Source of the DNA: Methylobacterium nodulans ORS 2060
GTDB lineage: Bacteria > Pseudomonadota > Alphaproteobacteria > Rhizobiales > Beijerinckiaceae
NCBI RefSeq assembly: GCF_000022085.1
Contig: NC_011894.1
Coordinates: 5,478,001 to 5,542,000 of the forward strand
DNA length: 64,000 bases
Direction of reading: 5' to 3'
In this document: piece after piece, positions 1-8,075 of the stretch
Layout of the letters: each line of letters opens with the position of its first letter
How positions within the stretch are numbered: position 1 is the stretch's first letter
The notes under the pieces: generated by a model
What the model was told of the DNA's origin: nothing
Database searches by the model: none
What the model saw: only the letters and a program-made list of their open reading frames with translations
Program-made: the position numbers and the translations under genes

Positions 1-1142
1 GCGTCGCGCGCCTTGTGCAGCTTGTAGCGCCGGGTCGTGCGTTGATTGGGCTCCTCGCCCAGATCAATCGAGAGGACGTTGGAGGCTATCTGACCGATCC
101 AGTCCGAGCCGCCGATCTGGTCGAGACCCTTCTTGCCCTGCTCGTCCTTGGTCCGGTTGAACTGGACCGAAACGGTGACCGGGACGTTGCGACGGGTCGC
201 GAGCTGCTTCAGCCCCTTGAAGACATCCTGCAACGTCTCGTGCTTGGCGTACTTCGCGAACTTGCCGCCCCGGTTCTCGGGGTCGAGCAGGTAGGCCGCG
301 TCCACGAAGATGATGTCAGGCGTGAACTCCATCGCGAGGTTGTCGACGTCAGCCACGCTCCGCTCCAGATCACCCGCGAGGAAGTGGAAGGGGGCGCCGT
401 TCTCGGTGCTGTTGATCGTGTCGTAGAGAAGATCCTGGGCCCAGGTGGACATGCGCCCTTCACGGATCGACTTCGGGTTGAGGCCCGACAGCATGGCGAT
501 GTAGCGCCGGGCCGTCTGAAGGACTGTCATCTCCATCGACACGAACAGGACGGAGTGTCCGGCCCGCCACGCCGCCAGCGCGCAGTAGAGCATCGTCCAC
601 GACTTGCCGATGCCGGGCCGGGCCACGAACACGGTCACGTCGCCATCGGCTTGGCCCAGCGTGATCTGGTCCAGAGGTTCCCAGCCAAAGGTGATGCCGC
701 GCAGGCCGTCCAGGTCGCGCGCCACATCGTAGTCCTCGCGCACCATCTGGGCGGCGTCGGCGAGGCTGATGACGGCCGAGGTCGTGTTGAAGCGGTTGGC
801 CTCCCGGACCATCTGCGTCAGGACTTGGACGCCCTGCTCGACATTGGCCTGGGCCATGGCCTGGGCGAAGGAGGGGTGCGCCGCCTGCCATGCCCGCCCG
901 ATGGCCCGGTTCTTGACCCTGGTCAGGTAGTAGTCGACGGGCTCGGTCGCCGGCACGAGACGGTGCCCGTTCTCCCGGCACACCTCCGGGGTCGGGCGCT
1001 GCCCATAGGCCCGGTAGTGGTTGACGATGAAGTTGCGGGCGGGCAGCTCCTCCGGGGTGAAGAGCCCCGGATCCAGCATTCGCATTGCCGCCCGAGAGTT
1101 GGCCGCCAGCACAGCCGAGAGAAGCTGAAGTCCCTGGCTCAT
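1..1142 (-). CDS. DnaB-like replicative helicase (phage/plasmid type), 3' end beyond the window
   Basis: Reading the minus strand from the ATG at 1142 gives about 380 codons open to the window edge. The first ~130 residues are helical and poorly conserved. A RecA-like helicase core follows, with a Walker A (ARPGIGKSW, near residue 180), the VLFVSMEM segment after it, and a Walker B (IIFVDAAYLL). A segment resembling the conserved C-terminal part of DnaB (SDWIGQIASNVLSID) is visible before the edge. DnaB-family proteins are hexameric 5'-3' helicases that unwind DNA at the replication fork. The ATG shares one base with the stop codon of the upstream loader-like gene, so the two are translationally coupled. 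The order initiator, loader, helicase is that of phage replication modules. The C terminus is not visible, so completeness cannot be judged. Confidence 0.82.
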   Translation of the reverse strand, partial: MSQGLQLLSAVLAANSRAAMRMLDPGLFTPEELPARNFIVNHYRAYGQRPTPEVCRENGHRLVPATEPVDYYLTRVKNRAIGRAWQAAHPSFAQAMAQANVEQGVQVLTQMVREANRFNTTSAVISLADAAQMVREDYDVARDLDGLRGITFGWEPLDQITLGQADGDVTVFVARPGIGKSWTMLYCALAAWRAGHSVLFVSMEMTVLQTARRYIAMLSGLNPKSIREGRMSTWAQDLLYDTINSTENGAPFHFLAGDLERSVADVDNLAMEFTPDIIFVDAAYLLDPENRGGKFAKYAKHETLQDVFKGLKQLATRRNVPVTVSVQFNRTKDEQGKKGLDQIGGSDWIGQIASNVLSIDLGEEPNQRTTRRYKLHKARD

Positions 1143-1732
1143 CACTTCACCTCGATCGTCTCGGCCGTGATCTCGAAGCGGTCCCGGAAGGAGCCGGACC
1201 ACCAATGCAGGGTACCGGGCGGTTCGACCTGGAGCACGGTCGGCCGCTGGGCATCGAGGCGGGCGGTGAGCAGGGCCTCGACCTTGTGGCCGAGCCACCC
1301 GGCGAAGGGACGCTCGCCCTCGTCGCAGAACCCGGTGACGATCAACACCTTCGCCTCTTCCATGGTGTCGGCGACGTCGTACCGGCGTTCCTCGAAGATC
1401 GTTCCGACCTTGACCAGGGGCAGCACCATGGGCATCCGGCGCACGATCGTAAAGGCGCGGGCCATGACCATGCAGAACTCGTAGGACTTCTTGCCCTTGA
1501 CAATCAGGTTTCCGCCGTCGTCCAGAACCCGGAACAGATCCGTCCGCATCCTTTCCTTGAACGACTTGCCGGCATCTCCGAATTCTTCGAGCTTGCGGGT
1601 GTGATACCGCTTGCCGATGCCCGCACGTGTCATGGCCTCGGCCAGCTCACGATCCATCGCCCGGCGGTTCTCCGGCGACAGACCATGGTCGGGGTGGTCA
1701 GGGGGCAGCTCGTCACGCATCGGTCTCACCAC
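1142..1732 (-). CDS. Helicase-loader-like protein (degenerate DnaC/AAA+ fold)
   Basis: This 196-aa protein sits between an initiator-like gene and a DnaB-like helicase. The layout of a DnaC-type loader can be followed: a YHTRKLEEF start of the core, a hydrophobic strand where Walker A should be, an AKVLIVTGF strand where Walker B should be, and a WWSGSFRDRFE tail like the sensor/arginine region. The P-loop itself is missing: GGNLIVKGKKSYEFC replaces the expected GxxGxGKT, and no acidic pair follows the Walker B strand. It could therefore load the helicase without ATP hydrolysis or act as an adaptor. The start may be GTG 1732, GTG 1729 or ATG 1720. GTG 1732 overlaps the upstream gene by 7 bp. 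The assignment rests on context and weak pattern similarity. Confidence 0.55.
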   Translation of the reverse strand: MVRPMRDELPPDHPDHGLSPENRRAMDRELAEAMTRAGIGKRYHTRKLEEFGDAGKSFKERMRTDLFRVLDDGGNLIVKGKKSYEFCMVMARAFTIVRRMPMVLPLVKVGTIFEERRYDVADTMEEAKVLIVTGFCDEGERPFAGWLGHKVEALLTARLDAQRPTVLQVEPPGTLHWWSGSFRDRFEITAETIEVK

Positions 1733-3180
1733 TTGCTCTCATCGAACTCAGGCAGCTTGAAGCCGTTCTCCCAATCGGGCTCGCCGGGCACCATCTCGAC
1801 CGGCTTCGGCTTGTTCTCGTGGGCGCGGGGATGGGGGTTCTCCTTCGTGAAACGTGTTTCACGCCGCGCGGTGGCGGCGGCGAGCATCGCCACCTCGCGA
1901 TCCCGCTTCGCCTGGGCGGCGAGCTTGCGCATCCGCTCCTCGTTGCGCTCGGCCTCCTGACGGGCGAGCACCTGCCGGAACGCCACCTCCTCGGTGAGGC
2001 CCTTGTCACGCATCAGGGCGATCACCTTCTGCTTGGTGCCGGGCAGGGTGCCGCGCCATTTCAGCTCGGCCTGATCGCTGTACGCCTCGTGGAACTTCGG
2101 GAACAGCCGGGCGACGAAGCCGATCTGCGGCTGGCTCGGCGGCGGATCCTTCTCCATCCACCCGAGCTTGGCCTTGCGGATCGGGTCCCAGTTCCGGACG
2201 ACCCAGTCGAGGAAATTGTGCACCTCGGACAGCCGGTTGGCCGGCCAGTGCCGGTTCACGGCCTTCTTCAGGATCCCGGTCTCGCGGTCGGTCCACATCG
2301 CGATGGTGCGTGCCGGGTAGCACTCGCTGTAGGCGGCCTCCCATGTGGTGCGCCATGCGTGGGTGTCGACCCGCTTCCGGGCCGCGGCGAGCCGGGCCTT
2401 GCGGGCCTCGGCGGCACGGTCAATCGCCGCCTGCGCCGTGGGAGGGGGGGCCGCGCAACGGGGGGAGGGCTGAACGGTTTCCGGAACAGACACGCTGGGG
2501 GTTTGCGCCGGAACGGGTCTGGTTCGTTTACGAACTTCCGGCAAAAGGCTGCGCGGCCCGCAGGGCGGCGCAGGATCTTCCCTGGATATGGTTTCTTGGT
2601 TTGTAGGTTTCTCTATAGATGGGTGCCCAAAACGGATACCCCCCTCTATCAGATTTAGGCACCCCCCCTTATCAGAATTGGGCACCCCCCACTCACCTGC
2701 ATCGGCGTCCGGTGCCGTCTGCTCATTCGGGACGACGGTAAGGTTCGCCCGGCGGGCGCGCGGGAGGTTGAGGGCCACGACGTTGCTCTCCTCGGCCTTG
2801 CCGGTCTTGGGGTTCCAGGTCAGCACCACGGTGAAGATGGTGCCGCGCTCACACTGGCTCGTGTGGATCAACCCACGACTCCGGGCGGCCTCGATCGCGC
2901 GGCGGATGGTGTTGAGGGACATGCCGGTGCCGGCCGTCCACATACCCGAGCCGTCGCGCTTCGGAACGCCGTTGATGAGCTGGTTGAGCGAGTAGGTGCC
3001 AGAGCGGTGACCGCGGGCGACCGTGTTGGCCAGGAGCCACCCGATCAGTGTCGTCTCCGCGGTCGACAGATGTGCCGCCCACTCTGTGAAGAGCCGAGCC
3101 TGGATCTCGTTCTTTTCCGAACGGGTGAACTCGTGTAGCCGCACGCCATCATTTGGCGAGGCACCATGTGCCGTCTCCAT
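1726..3180 (-). CDS. Replication-initiator-like winged-helix protein
   Basis: The product has 484 aa. Residues ~15-130 look like a winged-helix DNA-binding domain: helices (STAETTLIGWLLANTVARG), a recognition-helix region (MSLNTIRRAIEAARSRGLI) and a beta wing (GTIFTVVLTWNP). A long, low-complexity Pro/Arg-rich linker follows, then a basic, charged C-terminal half with a strong helix rich in Glu and Arg (AFRQVLARQEAERNEERMRK). This is the usual plan of lambda O-like or plasmid initiators: N-terminal origin binding and a C-terminal helicase-recruiting part. It is first in a three-gene unit with the loader-like and DnaB-like genes. A promoter candidate lies 43-71 bp upstream of the ATG. Initiator function is inferred from architecture and neighbours. 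Confidence 0.6.
   Translation of the reverse strand: METAHGASPNDGVRLHEFTRSEKNEIQARLFTEWAAHLSTAETTLIGWLLANTVARGHRSGTYSLNQLINGVPKRDGSGMWTAGTGMSLNTIRRAIEAARSRGLIHTSQCERGTIFTVVLTWNPKTGKAEESNVVALNLPRARRANLTVVPNEQTAPDADAGEWGVPNSDKGGCLNLIEGGIRFGHPSIEKPTNQETISREDPAPPCGPRSLLPEVRKRTRPVPAQTPSVSVPETVQPSPRCAAPPPTAQAAIDRAAEARKARLAAARKRVDTHAWRTTWEAAYSECYPARTIAMWTDRETGILKKAVNRHWPANRLSEVHNFLDWVVRNWDPIRKAKLGWMEKDPPPSQPQIGFVARLFPKFHEAYSDQAELKWRGTLPGTKQKVIALMRDKGLTEEVAFRQVLARQEAERNEERMRKLAAQAKRDREVAMLAAATARRETRFTKENPHPRAHENKPKPVEMVPGEPDWENGFKLPEFDESKW
1847..1862. repeat. Palindrome GTGAAAC-GT-GTTTCAC (family member 1 of 6)
   Basis: Perfect 7-bp inverted half-sites lie around a GT core, inside the 3' part of the initiator-like gene. 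It matches the consensus GTGMAACNNGTTKCAC shared with five other sites in the left 27 kb. It is the most divergent member because both half-sites carry A/T in place of C/G at the fourth position. Confidence 0.6.
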
Positions 3181-3222
3181 AAAATTGCCCCCAGCATGAG
3201 ATTTCGGCCCCCGCTTTCGGGA

Positions 3223-3251
3223 GCTATGTCACATGATAATCTGTCTGTCAA
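3223..3251 (-). promoter_or_regulatory. Candidate sigma70-type promoter of the replication module
   Basis: On the minus strand TTGACA (3251-3246) is followed after 17 bases by CATAGC (3228-3223), 43 bp before the initiator ATG. The -35 box is perfect and the -10 is weak. The area is locally AT-rich compared with its surroundings. Confidence 0.45.
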
Positions 3252-3312
3252 TCGCCATATACTTGACGAAGCGCCGAAGCATCTTGGATATGGTGCTGGG
3301 AAGGAAGCAGCC

Positions 3313-3328
3313 GTGCAACTTGTTGCAC
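3313..3328. repeat. Palindrome GTGCAAC-TT-GTTGCAC (family member 2 of 6)
   Basis: Perfect 7-bp inverted half-sites around a TT core, in the non-coding stretch 3181-3543, about 60 bp upstream of the -35 box of the replication module. The position would suit an operator. No gene is supported in 3181-3543: the short frames there have no recognisable product. Confidence 0.7.
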
Positions 3329-3517
3329 TAATCTCTAGGCATCTGGCGGCCCTAAACGGTCTGCCGGGACAGGCCCGTGACCTTGGCAATGGTCGAGACG
3401 CCCGCACCCTGGCCGAGCGTGGCGCTGTCTGGTGGGGTGAGGCTGCTATCGAAAAGGCATGTCGGGCGGCCTGATCCTCGATCAGCAGGCCGACACCATC
3501 AGAGGTTGGTGCGCCAA

Positions 3518-3539
3518 GCCCGTGAAACTTGTTGCACCG
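3518..3539. repeat. 22-bp direct repeat, left copy, containing palindrome GTGAAACTTGTTGCAC (member 3 of 6)
   Basis: The palindrome occupies 3522-3537. With its flanks (GCCC before, CG after) it forms a 22-bp stretch identical to 12170-12191 and in the same orientation, 8,652 bp apart. It ends 4 bp from the stop codon of the serine recombinase gene, so it is a candidate crossover or attachment site for that enzyme. Confidence 0.6.
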
Positions 3540-3543
3540 AGGA

Positions 3544-4101
3544 TCAGGGAGCGTCCGCCTTGAGGGCGCGATGCACCGACATCCGGCTGATCCTCATCTG
3601 ACGCGCGATGGCGGACGGGCCCATGCCGGCCGCTGCCAGCTCCCGCACCTTGTCGGCTGGGATCGTCGCCGGCCGGCCCTTCCCCTCGTAGACGCCGGCA
3701 GCCTTCGCCTTGGCGATGCCTTCGAGCTGGCGCTCGCGCCGGAGGTTGGTCTCGAACTCGGCGAAGACGCCCAGCATCTGCAGGAAGCAGCGGCCAGCCG
3801 CGGTGCTGGTGTCTATTGGCTGCTCTGTCGCCCGCAGCGCCACACCCTTCTGCTCCAGGGTCCGGACGATCGCGGCGAGGTCCGCGATGGAGCGGGCGAG
3901 GCGGTCGATCCGCGTGACCACGATCGTGTCGCCGTTCCGGGCGAAATCCATCAACGTCTGAAGCTCGGTGCGGCCCTCGGTGCTGGTCCCAGACTTCTTC
4001 TCGGCCCGGATAATCTCGCAGCCGGCGGACCGCAGCGCGGCTTCTTGGAGGGCCACGTCCTGATCCGTGCTGCTCACCCGCGCGTACCCGTACACGGCCA
4101 T
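3544..4101 (-). CDS. Small serine recombinase (resolvase/invertase family)
   Basis: 185 aa, the usual length of Tn3 resolvases and Hin/Gin-type invertases. The N-terminal catalytic domain opens with YGYARVSSTDQD, whose first Ser of VSS is the expected nucleophile. It also carries the arginine-bearing segments TELQTLMDFARNGDTIVV and IDRLARS, followed by the long E helix (FAEFETNLRRERQLEGIAKA). The C-terminal ~40 residues form a helix-turn-helix (GPSAIARQMRISRMSVHRAL) for site recognition. These enzymes cut both strands at a 2-bp core inside a palindromic crossover site. The 22-bp repeat containing a palindrome with a 2-bp core lies just downstream, and paired direct repeats lie just upstream. 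The start is the ATG at 4101. Confidence 0.93.
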   Translation of the reverse strand: MAVYGYARVSSTDQDVALQEAALRSAGCEIIRAEKKSGTSTEGRTELQTLMDFARNGDTIVVTRIDRLARSIADLAAIVRTLEQKGVALRATEQPIDTSTAAGRCFLQMLGVFAEFETNLRRERQLEGIAKAKAAGVYEGKGRPATIPADKVRELAAAGMGPSAIARQMRISRMSVHRALKADAP

Positions 4102-4118
4102 GATTTAGGACTCCAATG

Positions 4119-4168
4119 TCACAAAACGCTCTAGACCTTTTCCTTGTAACGTATCAAAAGCCCTAGAC
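4119..4168 (-). promoter_or_regulatory. Paired direct repeats upstream of the serine recombinase (possible res/operator site)
   Basis: On the minus strand two similar 17-18-nt blocks, both starting GTCTAG and followed by GC then TTTT, occupy 4168-4152 and 4136-4119, about 32 bp apart (three helical turns). They end 18 bp before the ATG. Resolvases bind repeated subsites just upstream of their own gene, both to recombine and to autoregulate, so this is a reasonable res or operator candidate. Confidence 0.4.
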
Positions 4169-4899
4169 AACCGTTATGTTACGTTGCGAAGCTGTACCAC
4201 GCGCCTGTCGCGCAGCGGTGTACCCTTTTGTGATGGAGGAGGAGCGTGCGTCTGGCAGCGGGCCGGGGCGGTGATGGAGAGCAAGAACCCGGCCCGCCGG
4301 CGGCGCCCCGATGTGAGTCGAAAGAAATCGGTGCCGCAGGGCAACAGCGCGCCCGCCTGCCCGCGATGTCGTTGATAGAAGTTGCGGGCGCGCAACAAAA
4401 CGCCCAGCGAGGGTTAGGACCTTGCCGGGCGCTCTGCCACTAGGGAGAAACGACTCCTTGAAGGAGCAAGTTGAAAGAGGAAGCAACGTGCCAACGCCTT
4501 AAGAAACGGTTAAGGTTTGCCCGCGCTGCCGTACTTCGATCCTTCAAATTTGACCGATCTCCGACCCAAGTCATTGATCTGATTAGATGCGGCCTTCTGT
4601 GTCCCGTCTCGTTGTCATCCTGATCCTGCCATTCCGATCCGTCCGCCACGCCCGACCGATGCCGATGCAATGTTACCTCGACCCGTAAGCGTCTGGGGTC
4701 TGCTCTGCCCGCCCGTCGCACTGTCCCGTCGCACAACCTACCCTCTGCGACGCAGCCATGCGCGGCGTCCCGGAAGTCAAAACCCGACCCCTCATGACAT
4801 ACCGAGGGGCGTCACGGCCTCGTCGCACCATACGACGGCAAGAAAACCCAAATCCTGACTAGGCCGCACTTCCAGTTCGTGCGCCCTCAGCAGATAGCA
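4169..4899. other. Gap with no supported gene
   Basis: About 730 bp between the recombinase and the Schlafen-like gene. Several short frames exist on both strands, but none shows a recognisable domain or a convincing start. Two modest hairpins are visible: CCTTAA-N7-TTAAGG near 4497-4515, and CCCCTC/GAGGGG near 4788-4809. The stretch could hold regulatory DNA or decayed genes. Confidence 0.4.
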
Positions 4900-6312
4900 T
4901 TACCATTGGCGGCTTAGAAGCTTTTCAACACGCTGCTCAATGCCACGCTCCGAATAGACAAAGCCATCAAACGCTGAAAACAGGTCCGCGACAGCTTGGC
5001 TGACGTATGGAACGATTGACGGTAGGGGCGTTGTAAGCGGCACCTCTATGCATGTAGAAACCGTGTTATCTTGAATTTTCCCTCGCTTGGAGAAATACAA
5101 TTCAGGATTAGCCCATGACGACAGAGTGCGGCCTTTGAGGTTGTCCCATTCAAAGCAGAACCCAAGCGTTGATGTCTCATCACAGCCAAGGGCGCGCGCG
5201 AAGCTGATGCCAACCGCGATCACCTCGGCCACGCGATAGACCATCAGCGCCGGATCGAGCTGTGTCTTTGGTTCCACCTTGTCCGTCATATCATCCTGTA
5301 AGACCCGCCACAGATAGAATTCACCCTTGGCGTCCATACGCAGGAAATCGACATGGCTACTCATTAAGCCAGCCTGAGTGCTCAATATGAGAGCTTCCCA
5401 CGCTTTCTGCTTTTTATAGGGCCTGTGCCGTTCATCTGCGAATGGTCGTGAGTCTAGCCATACCGGCCAGCCTGTATATTGAGGGTTTGAACCGAAGATA
5501 GTATTTAGAAACTCATGGTTGGAGTCCGTAGCAGGCAACGGCGGATCAATTGCAAGGGCGGCACTCCACGTTCCGCACTTTAGCAACTCTTGATCGCGCG
5601 CGGAAAGCTGGCGATCAGCAATGGCTTCATCACGGAATTTCTTACCTGCCTCCAACACCATACGGGCATGCTCGGTGGCGGTCGGCACTGGTTTCAGGGC
5701 CGCCAATTTCTCTTGGGCGTTGGTGATGAAGCGCAACAGGTTCTCGCCGCCAAGGTGACGGCGCAGAAACCGGCCAATATCCGCCTCGCGGTTCTCGAAG
5801 CATATTTCAACGATATCCCGCCAGTCCGAAGCTTTTGCAGCGGACGTGCTGGGCCTTCCGTTCGAGTTAAGGGTGCGGAAATACACCGTATCCGCACGAA
5901 TTAGAAACTTATGCTTATTTGTTGGGTCGGGCAGATCGCCTTTTGCGGCAACCGGAACAGTTGTGCCCTCCGGCACGGCAATAATTGGAAACTCTTGGCC
6001 GCCACGTTCGGCAAAGCCAATCTGAATTTCAAAAGGGTTGGAAACGTATTTTGATATTATCCCCTGAATAATATCGACATGGAATGCGGCTCGCACGTTG
6101 GCCGGTTTGTTATTCGGGTCGGGAGATAAGGTATCGTTGTCGAAGCCAATGACCAGATAACCTCCGTTGCGGTTACGCAGAGCAATCGCGGCCAAGGCAA
6201 TCTTGGCAATTCCTTTCGGATCAGTCGGATCGATCCACCGTTTCAGTTCGACGTTCAAGCTTTCTGATGGATGCGCAACCAAGTTGTTTAGGCGCTCTTG
6301 TGAAATGTCCAT
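4900..6312 (-). CDS. Schlafen/AlbA_2-domain protein
   Basis: 470 aa. Residues ~1-170 match the Schlafen AlbA_2 (SLFN) fold: ESLNVELKRWIDPTDPKGIA at the N terminus, then NGGYLVIGFDND, and later KFLIRADTVYFR. AlbA_2 domains bind nucleic acid, and some are divalent-metal nucleases. In bacteria they occur in regulators and in several antiphage systems. The remaining ~300 residues have no domain I recognise. The base composition is clearly lower in GC than the chromosomal genes on the right, which suggests recent transfer. It is transcribed divergently from the XRE gene at 6428, with 115 bp of AT-richer DNA between them that must hold both promoters. The exact role is unknown. Confidence 0.72.
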   Translation of the reverse strand: MDISQERLNNLVAHPSESLNVELKRWIDPTDPKGIAKIALAAIALRNRNGGYLVIGFDNDTLSPDPNNKPANVRAAFHVDIIQGIISKYVSNPFEIQIGFAERGGQEFPIIAVPEGTTVPVAAKGDLPDPTNKHKFLIRADTVYFRTLNSNGRPSTSAAKASDWRDIVEICFENREADIGRFLRRHLGGENLLRFITNAQEKLAALKPVPTATEHARMVLEAGKKFRDEAIADRQLSARDQELLKCGTWSAALAIDPPLPATDSNHEFLNTIFGSNPQYTGWPVWLDSRPFADERHRPYKKQKAWEALILSTQAGLMSSHVDFLRMDAKGEFYLWRVLQDDMTDKVEPKTQLDPALMVYRVAEVIAVGISFARALGCDETSTLGFCFEWDNLKGRTLSSWANPELYFSKRGKIQDNTVSTCIEVPLTTPLPSIVPYVSQAVADLFSAFDGFVYSERGIEQRVEKLLSRQW

Positions 6313-6427
6313 TAGTTACTAAGACCCCAATGCTGACAATGCCGTCCCGCCCTCAGCGTTGAGGCTGCTATACCGCGAACCGTACATAAATACACGTAGA
6401 ACGGGGCGGCTGGTGTAGTCTCTCAAC

Positions 6428-6652
6428 ATGACACCCGCCCGGAGCAAAGCCGCTCGTGCCGTGCTGCGCTGGACCACGCGCGAGCTATCGAGCCGGAGCG
6501 GCGTGGCCCTGCACACGCTGTCGAAGTTCGAGGACGGCGACCACCTGAACCGGGAGCCACGAGAGAGGCTACGCGCTGAGTTCGAGGCCGCAGGCGTCGA
6601 GCTGCACCGCGACGGCTACGGGTTGAGCTTGGCCGCGATCGGGGACAGGTAG
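6428..6652 (+). CDS. XRE-family helix-turn-helix regulator
   Basis: A 74-aa protein made almost entirely of one HTH domain: SKAARAVLRWTTRELSSRSGVALHTLSKFEDG, where the segment from TTRELSSRSGV to TLSKFE is the HTH. The C-terminal FEAAGVELHRDGYGLSL resembles the tail of small alphaproteobacterial XRE proteins that begin with ARAxLxWSxxELA. It probably acts as a local repressor. It lies 84 bp upstream of the HEPN-type gene on the same strand and is divergent from the Schlafen-like gene, so it could control both. Confidence 0.8.
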   Translation: MTPARSKAARAVLRWTTRELSSRSGVALHTLSKFEDGDHLNREPRERLRAEFEAAGVELHRDGYGLSLAAIGDR

Positions 6653-6736
6653 ACGAGGCCCACGGCCGGGGCGACCCGCGCCCGCGTTTCCTGCGTATGG
6701 TGGGCGGCGTCGAGTAGGTGAGCAGAGGGGAGAACG

Positions 6737-7573
6737 GTGAGCGATAGCGAAGAAGCTTTTGCCGGTCTTTTACAGCTACAGGAGCGCATGGCGAAGGTTC
6801 TAGAACCTTCTCTCCGGCTTCAGAAGCAGATTGAAAGCTTTCTGCCTCGCGTTCCTAAATTCGTCGCTGATTTTCAGTTTGCTGCCGAACGCGCGATCAA
6901 AATTTCGGCACCACACATAGAGGCAATTTCAAAACTTACTTCTAACTGCAAGAAGCTGGAAGCGGCCGGTTTTCTTCCTCATTACACAATTCCTTTCGAT
7001 GAGGTTGAGAAAGATCAGGACGTTTCTGATCTCGGCAGTTTCTTGGAGCAATTTTATAGAGATAATTGGTCTTCTATCCGTGACACCGTTCTAAAGCGCG
7101 TTGACGGCTATGATGTTGACGATGAAGCCAAGGCCACGTTTCGGGAGGCCATTCAGGCGCACGAGCAAGGGCTGTATCGCTGTGTCTGCCGTGTTCTTTT
7201 TCCAGAAATAGAAAGGATTTCCAGAGTGGAAATCCACGCGGGAAGTTTGCAGACCATCACAAGTCAGAAGGAGTTACAGAAACTCGCCGGCGAGTTGGAT
7301 ACGTCACAGACGGAACCGCGCGGCATGTATGCATTGGAGTTTTACGGTAAGCTGACCGAGCATCTATATGAGTATGTCTCCACTCCCGCGGCAGCTACTA
7401 AAGCTGAACAGAATAGTGTTTCAAATCGGCATGCAACTGTGCACGGGGTTGTCAGCTATTCGAGTCTTAAGAATAGCTTAAACGCGCTGTTTATGGCCGA
7501 TTACATCCTGCAAGTCGTCACAGTTACCAAAAGGCAAGCGAAGGAAGACGCTGAAGCAAAGGGCGACAGTTAG
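6737..7573 (+). CDS. Putative HEPN-domain protein (possible ribonuclease)
   Basis: 278 aa, mostly helical. The last ~80 residues resemble a HEPN fold: a helix (ALEFYGKLTEHLYEYVST), then SVSNRHATVHGVVSYSS, then NSLNALFMADYILQVV. The RHATVHG stretch fits the R-x4-H active-site motif of HEPN RNases and is close to the NRHxxxHG form common in defence-associated HEPN proteins. The N-terminal ~190 residues contain long amphipathic helices and no domain I can name. Base composition is AT-richer than the core genes. It follows the XRE gene on the same strand, a regulator-effector layout. Whether it is an RNase, and whether it is toxic, is inference. Confidence 0.6.
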   Translation: MSDSEEAFAGLLQLQERMAKVLEPSLRLQKQIESFLPRVPKFVADFQFAAERAIKISAPHIEAISKLTSNCKKLEAAGFLPHYTIPFDEVEKDQDVSDLGSFLEQFYRDNWSSIRDTVLKRVDGYDVDDEAKATFREAIQAHEQGLYRCVCRVLFPEIERISRVEIHAGSLQTITSQKELQKLAGELDTSQTEPRGMYALEFYGKLTEHLYEYVSTPAAATKAEQNSVSNRHATVHGVVSYSSLKNSLNALFMADYILQVVTVTKRQAKEDAEAKGDS

Positions 7574-7990
7574 CGGTGTCCTGAAGGGCCTTTCGCTCGC
7601 CTGAAGGGTGGCGAAGCCTGCCCACTTGGGGGCTTTGCCCCCTATGGCAGCTCTCGGCTGGGCGGCCCGGCCGGGGTCAACGCCCCTGCGGCCTTGAGGC
7701 CGGTTCGGGCAACTGGCACCCACTAAGCAGAACTGGCCGAAGGCCGCCGCATCGCGCGTCAGCGATTGTCACCCGAAGGGCCGAAACCGTCGGAGGCGGG
7801 CTCAGGGAGCCGCCTCCGGCGGCGAGTAGAGCGCGGCCGGTAGGGGAGATCACCATGCAGAAGTGCCCCTTTACCGAGGGCGCTCTGTCATCGTGGGTCT
7901 TCAGCGCGCCATTCCGGGCCTTACGCGAACGATACCGCTCGTGAGAGACGGGCACCGTTCCAGCTCGGCGGCTCCAGAGGATTTGCCCAA
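7574..7990. other. Gap downstream of the HEPN gene with a terminator-like hairpin
   Basis: A strong hairpin, GGGGGC-TTT-GCCCCC, lies near 7627-7642, about 55 bp after the HEPN stop, and could end that transcript, although no clear U-run follows. The rest of the stretch has GC-rich palindromic runs. A minus-strand frame is open at 7677-7955, but nothing in it is recognisable and I do not call it. Confidence 0.4.
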
Positions 7991-8075
7991 CTAGTGGTCA
8001 AAATCTGACGCTTGGTACCCGCTGCCAAGAGCTGCTTGCGACCCTTCTGAGACGTTCAGAGCGTCCGCTCCCGGG

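Noticed and set aside
15..1484. 489-codon plus-strand frame over the left end
   Set aside because: It is antisense to the DnaB-like helicase and loader-like genes, whose minus-strand frames have recognisable motifs and coupled starts and stops.
1847..1862. Resemblance of GTGAAACGTGTTTCAC to the chromosomal parS site
   Set aside because: parS joins the same half-sites in the opposite order (GTTTCAC then GTGAAAC). Here they point the other way with a 2-bp core, and the other five members have GTTGCAC half-sites.
3313..3328. LuxR/tra-box interpretation of the palindromes
   Set aside because: The length and core do not fit an 18-20-bp lux-type box, and no LuxR or LuxI homologue is in the window.
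4163..4736. Several short frames on both strands between the recombinase and the Schlafen-like gene
   Set aside because: No ribosome binding sites, no recognisable domains and mutually overlapping frames, so none can be chosen.
7677..7955. 92-codon minus-strand frame downstream of the HEPN gene
   Set aside because: It has no recognised domain and overlaps GC-rich palindromic DNA. Its low-complexity composition suggests a chance frame.
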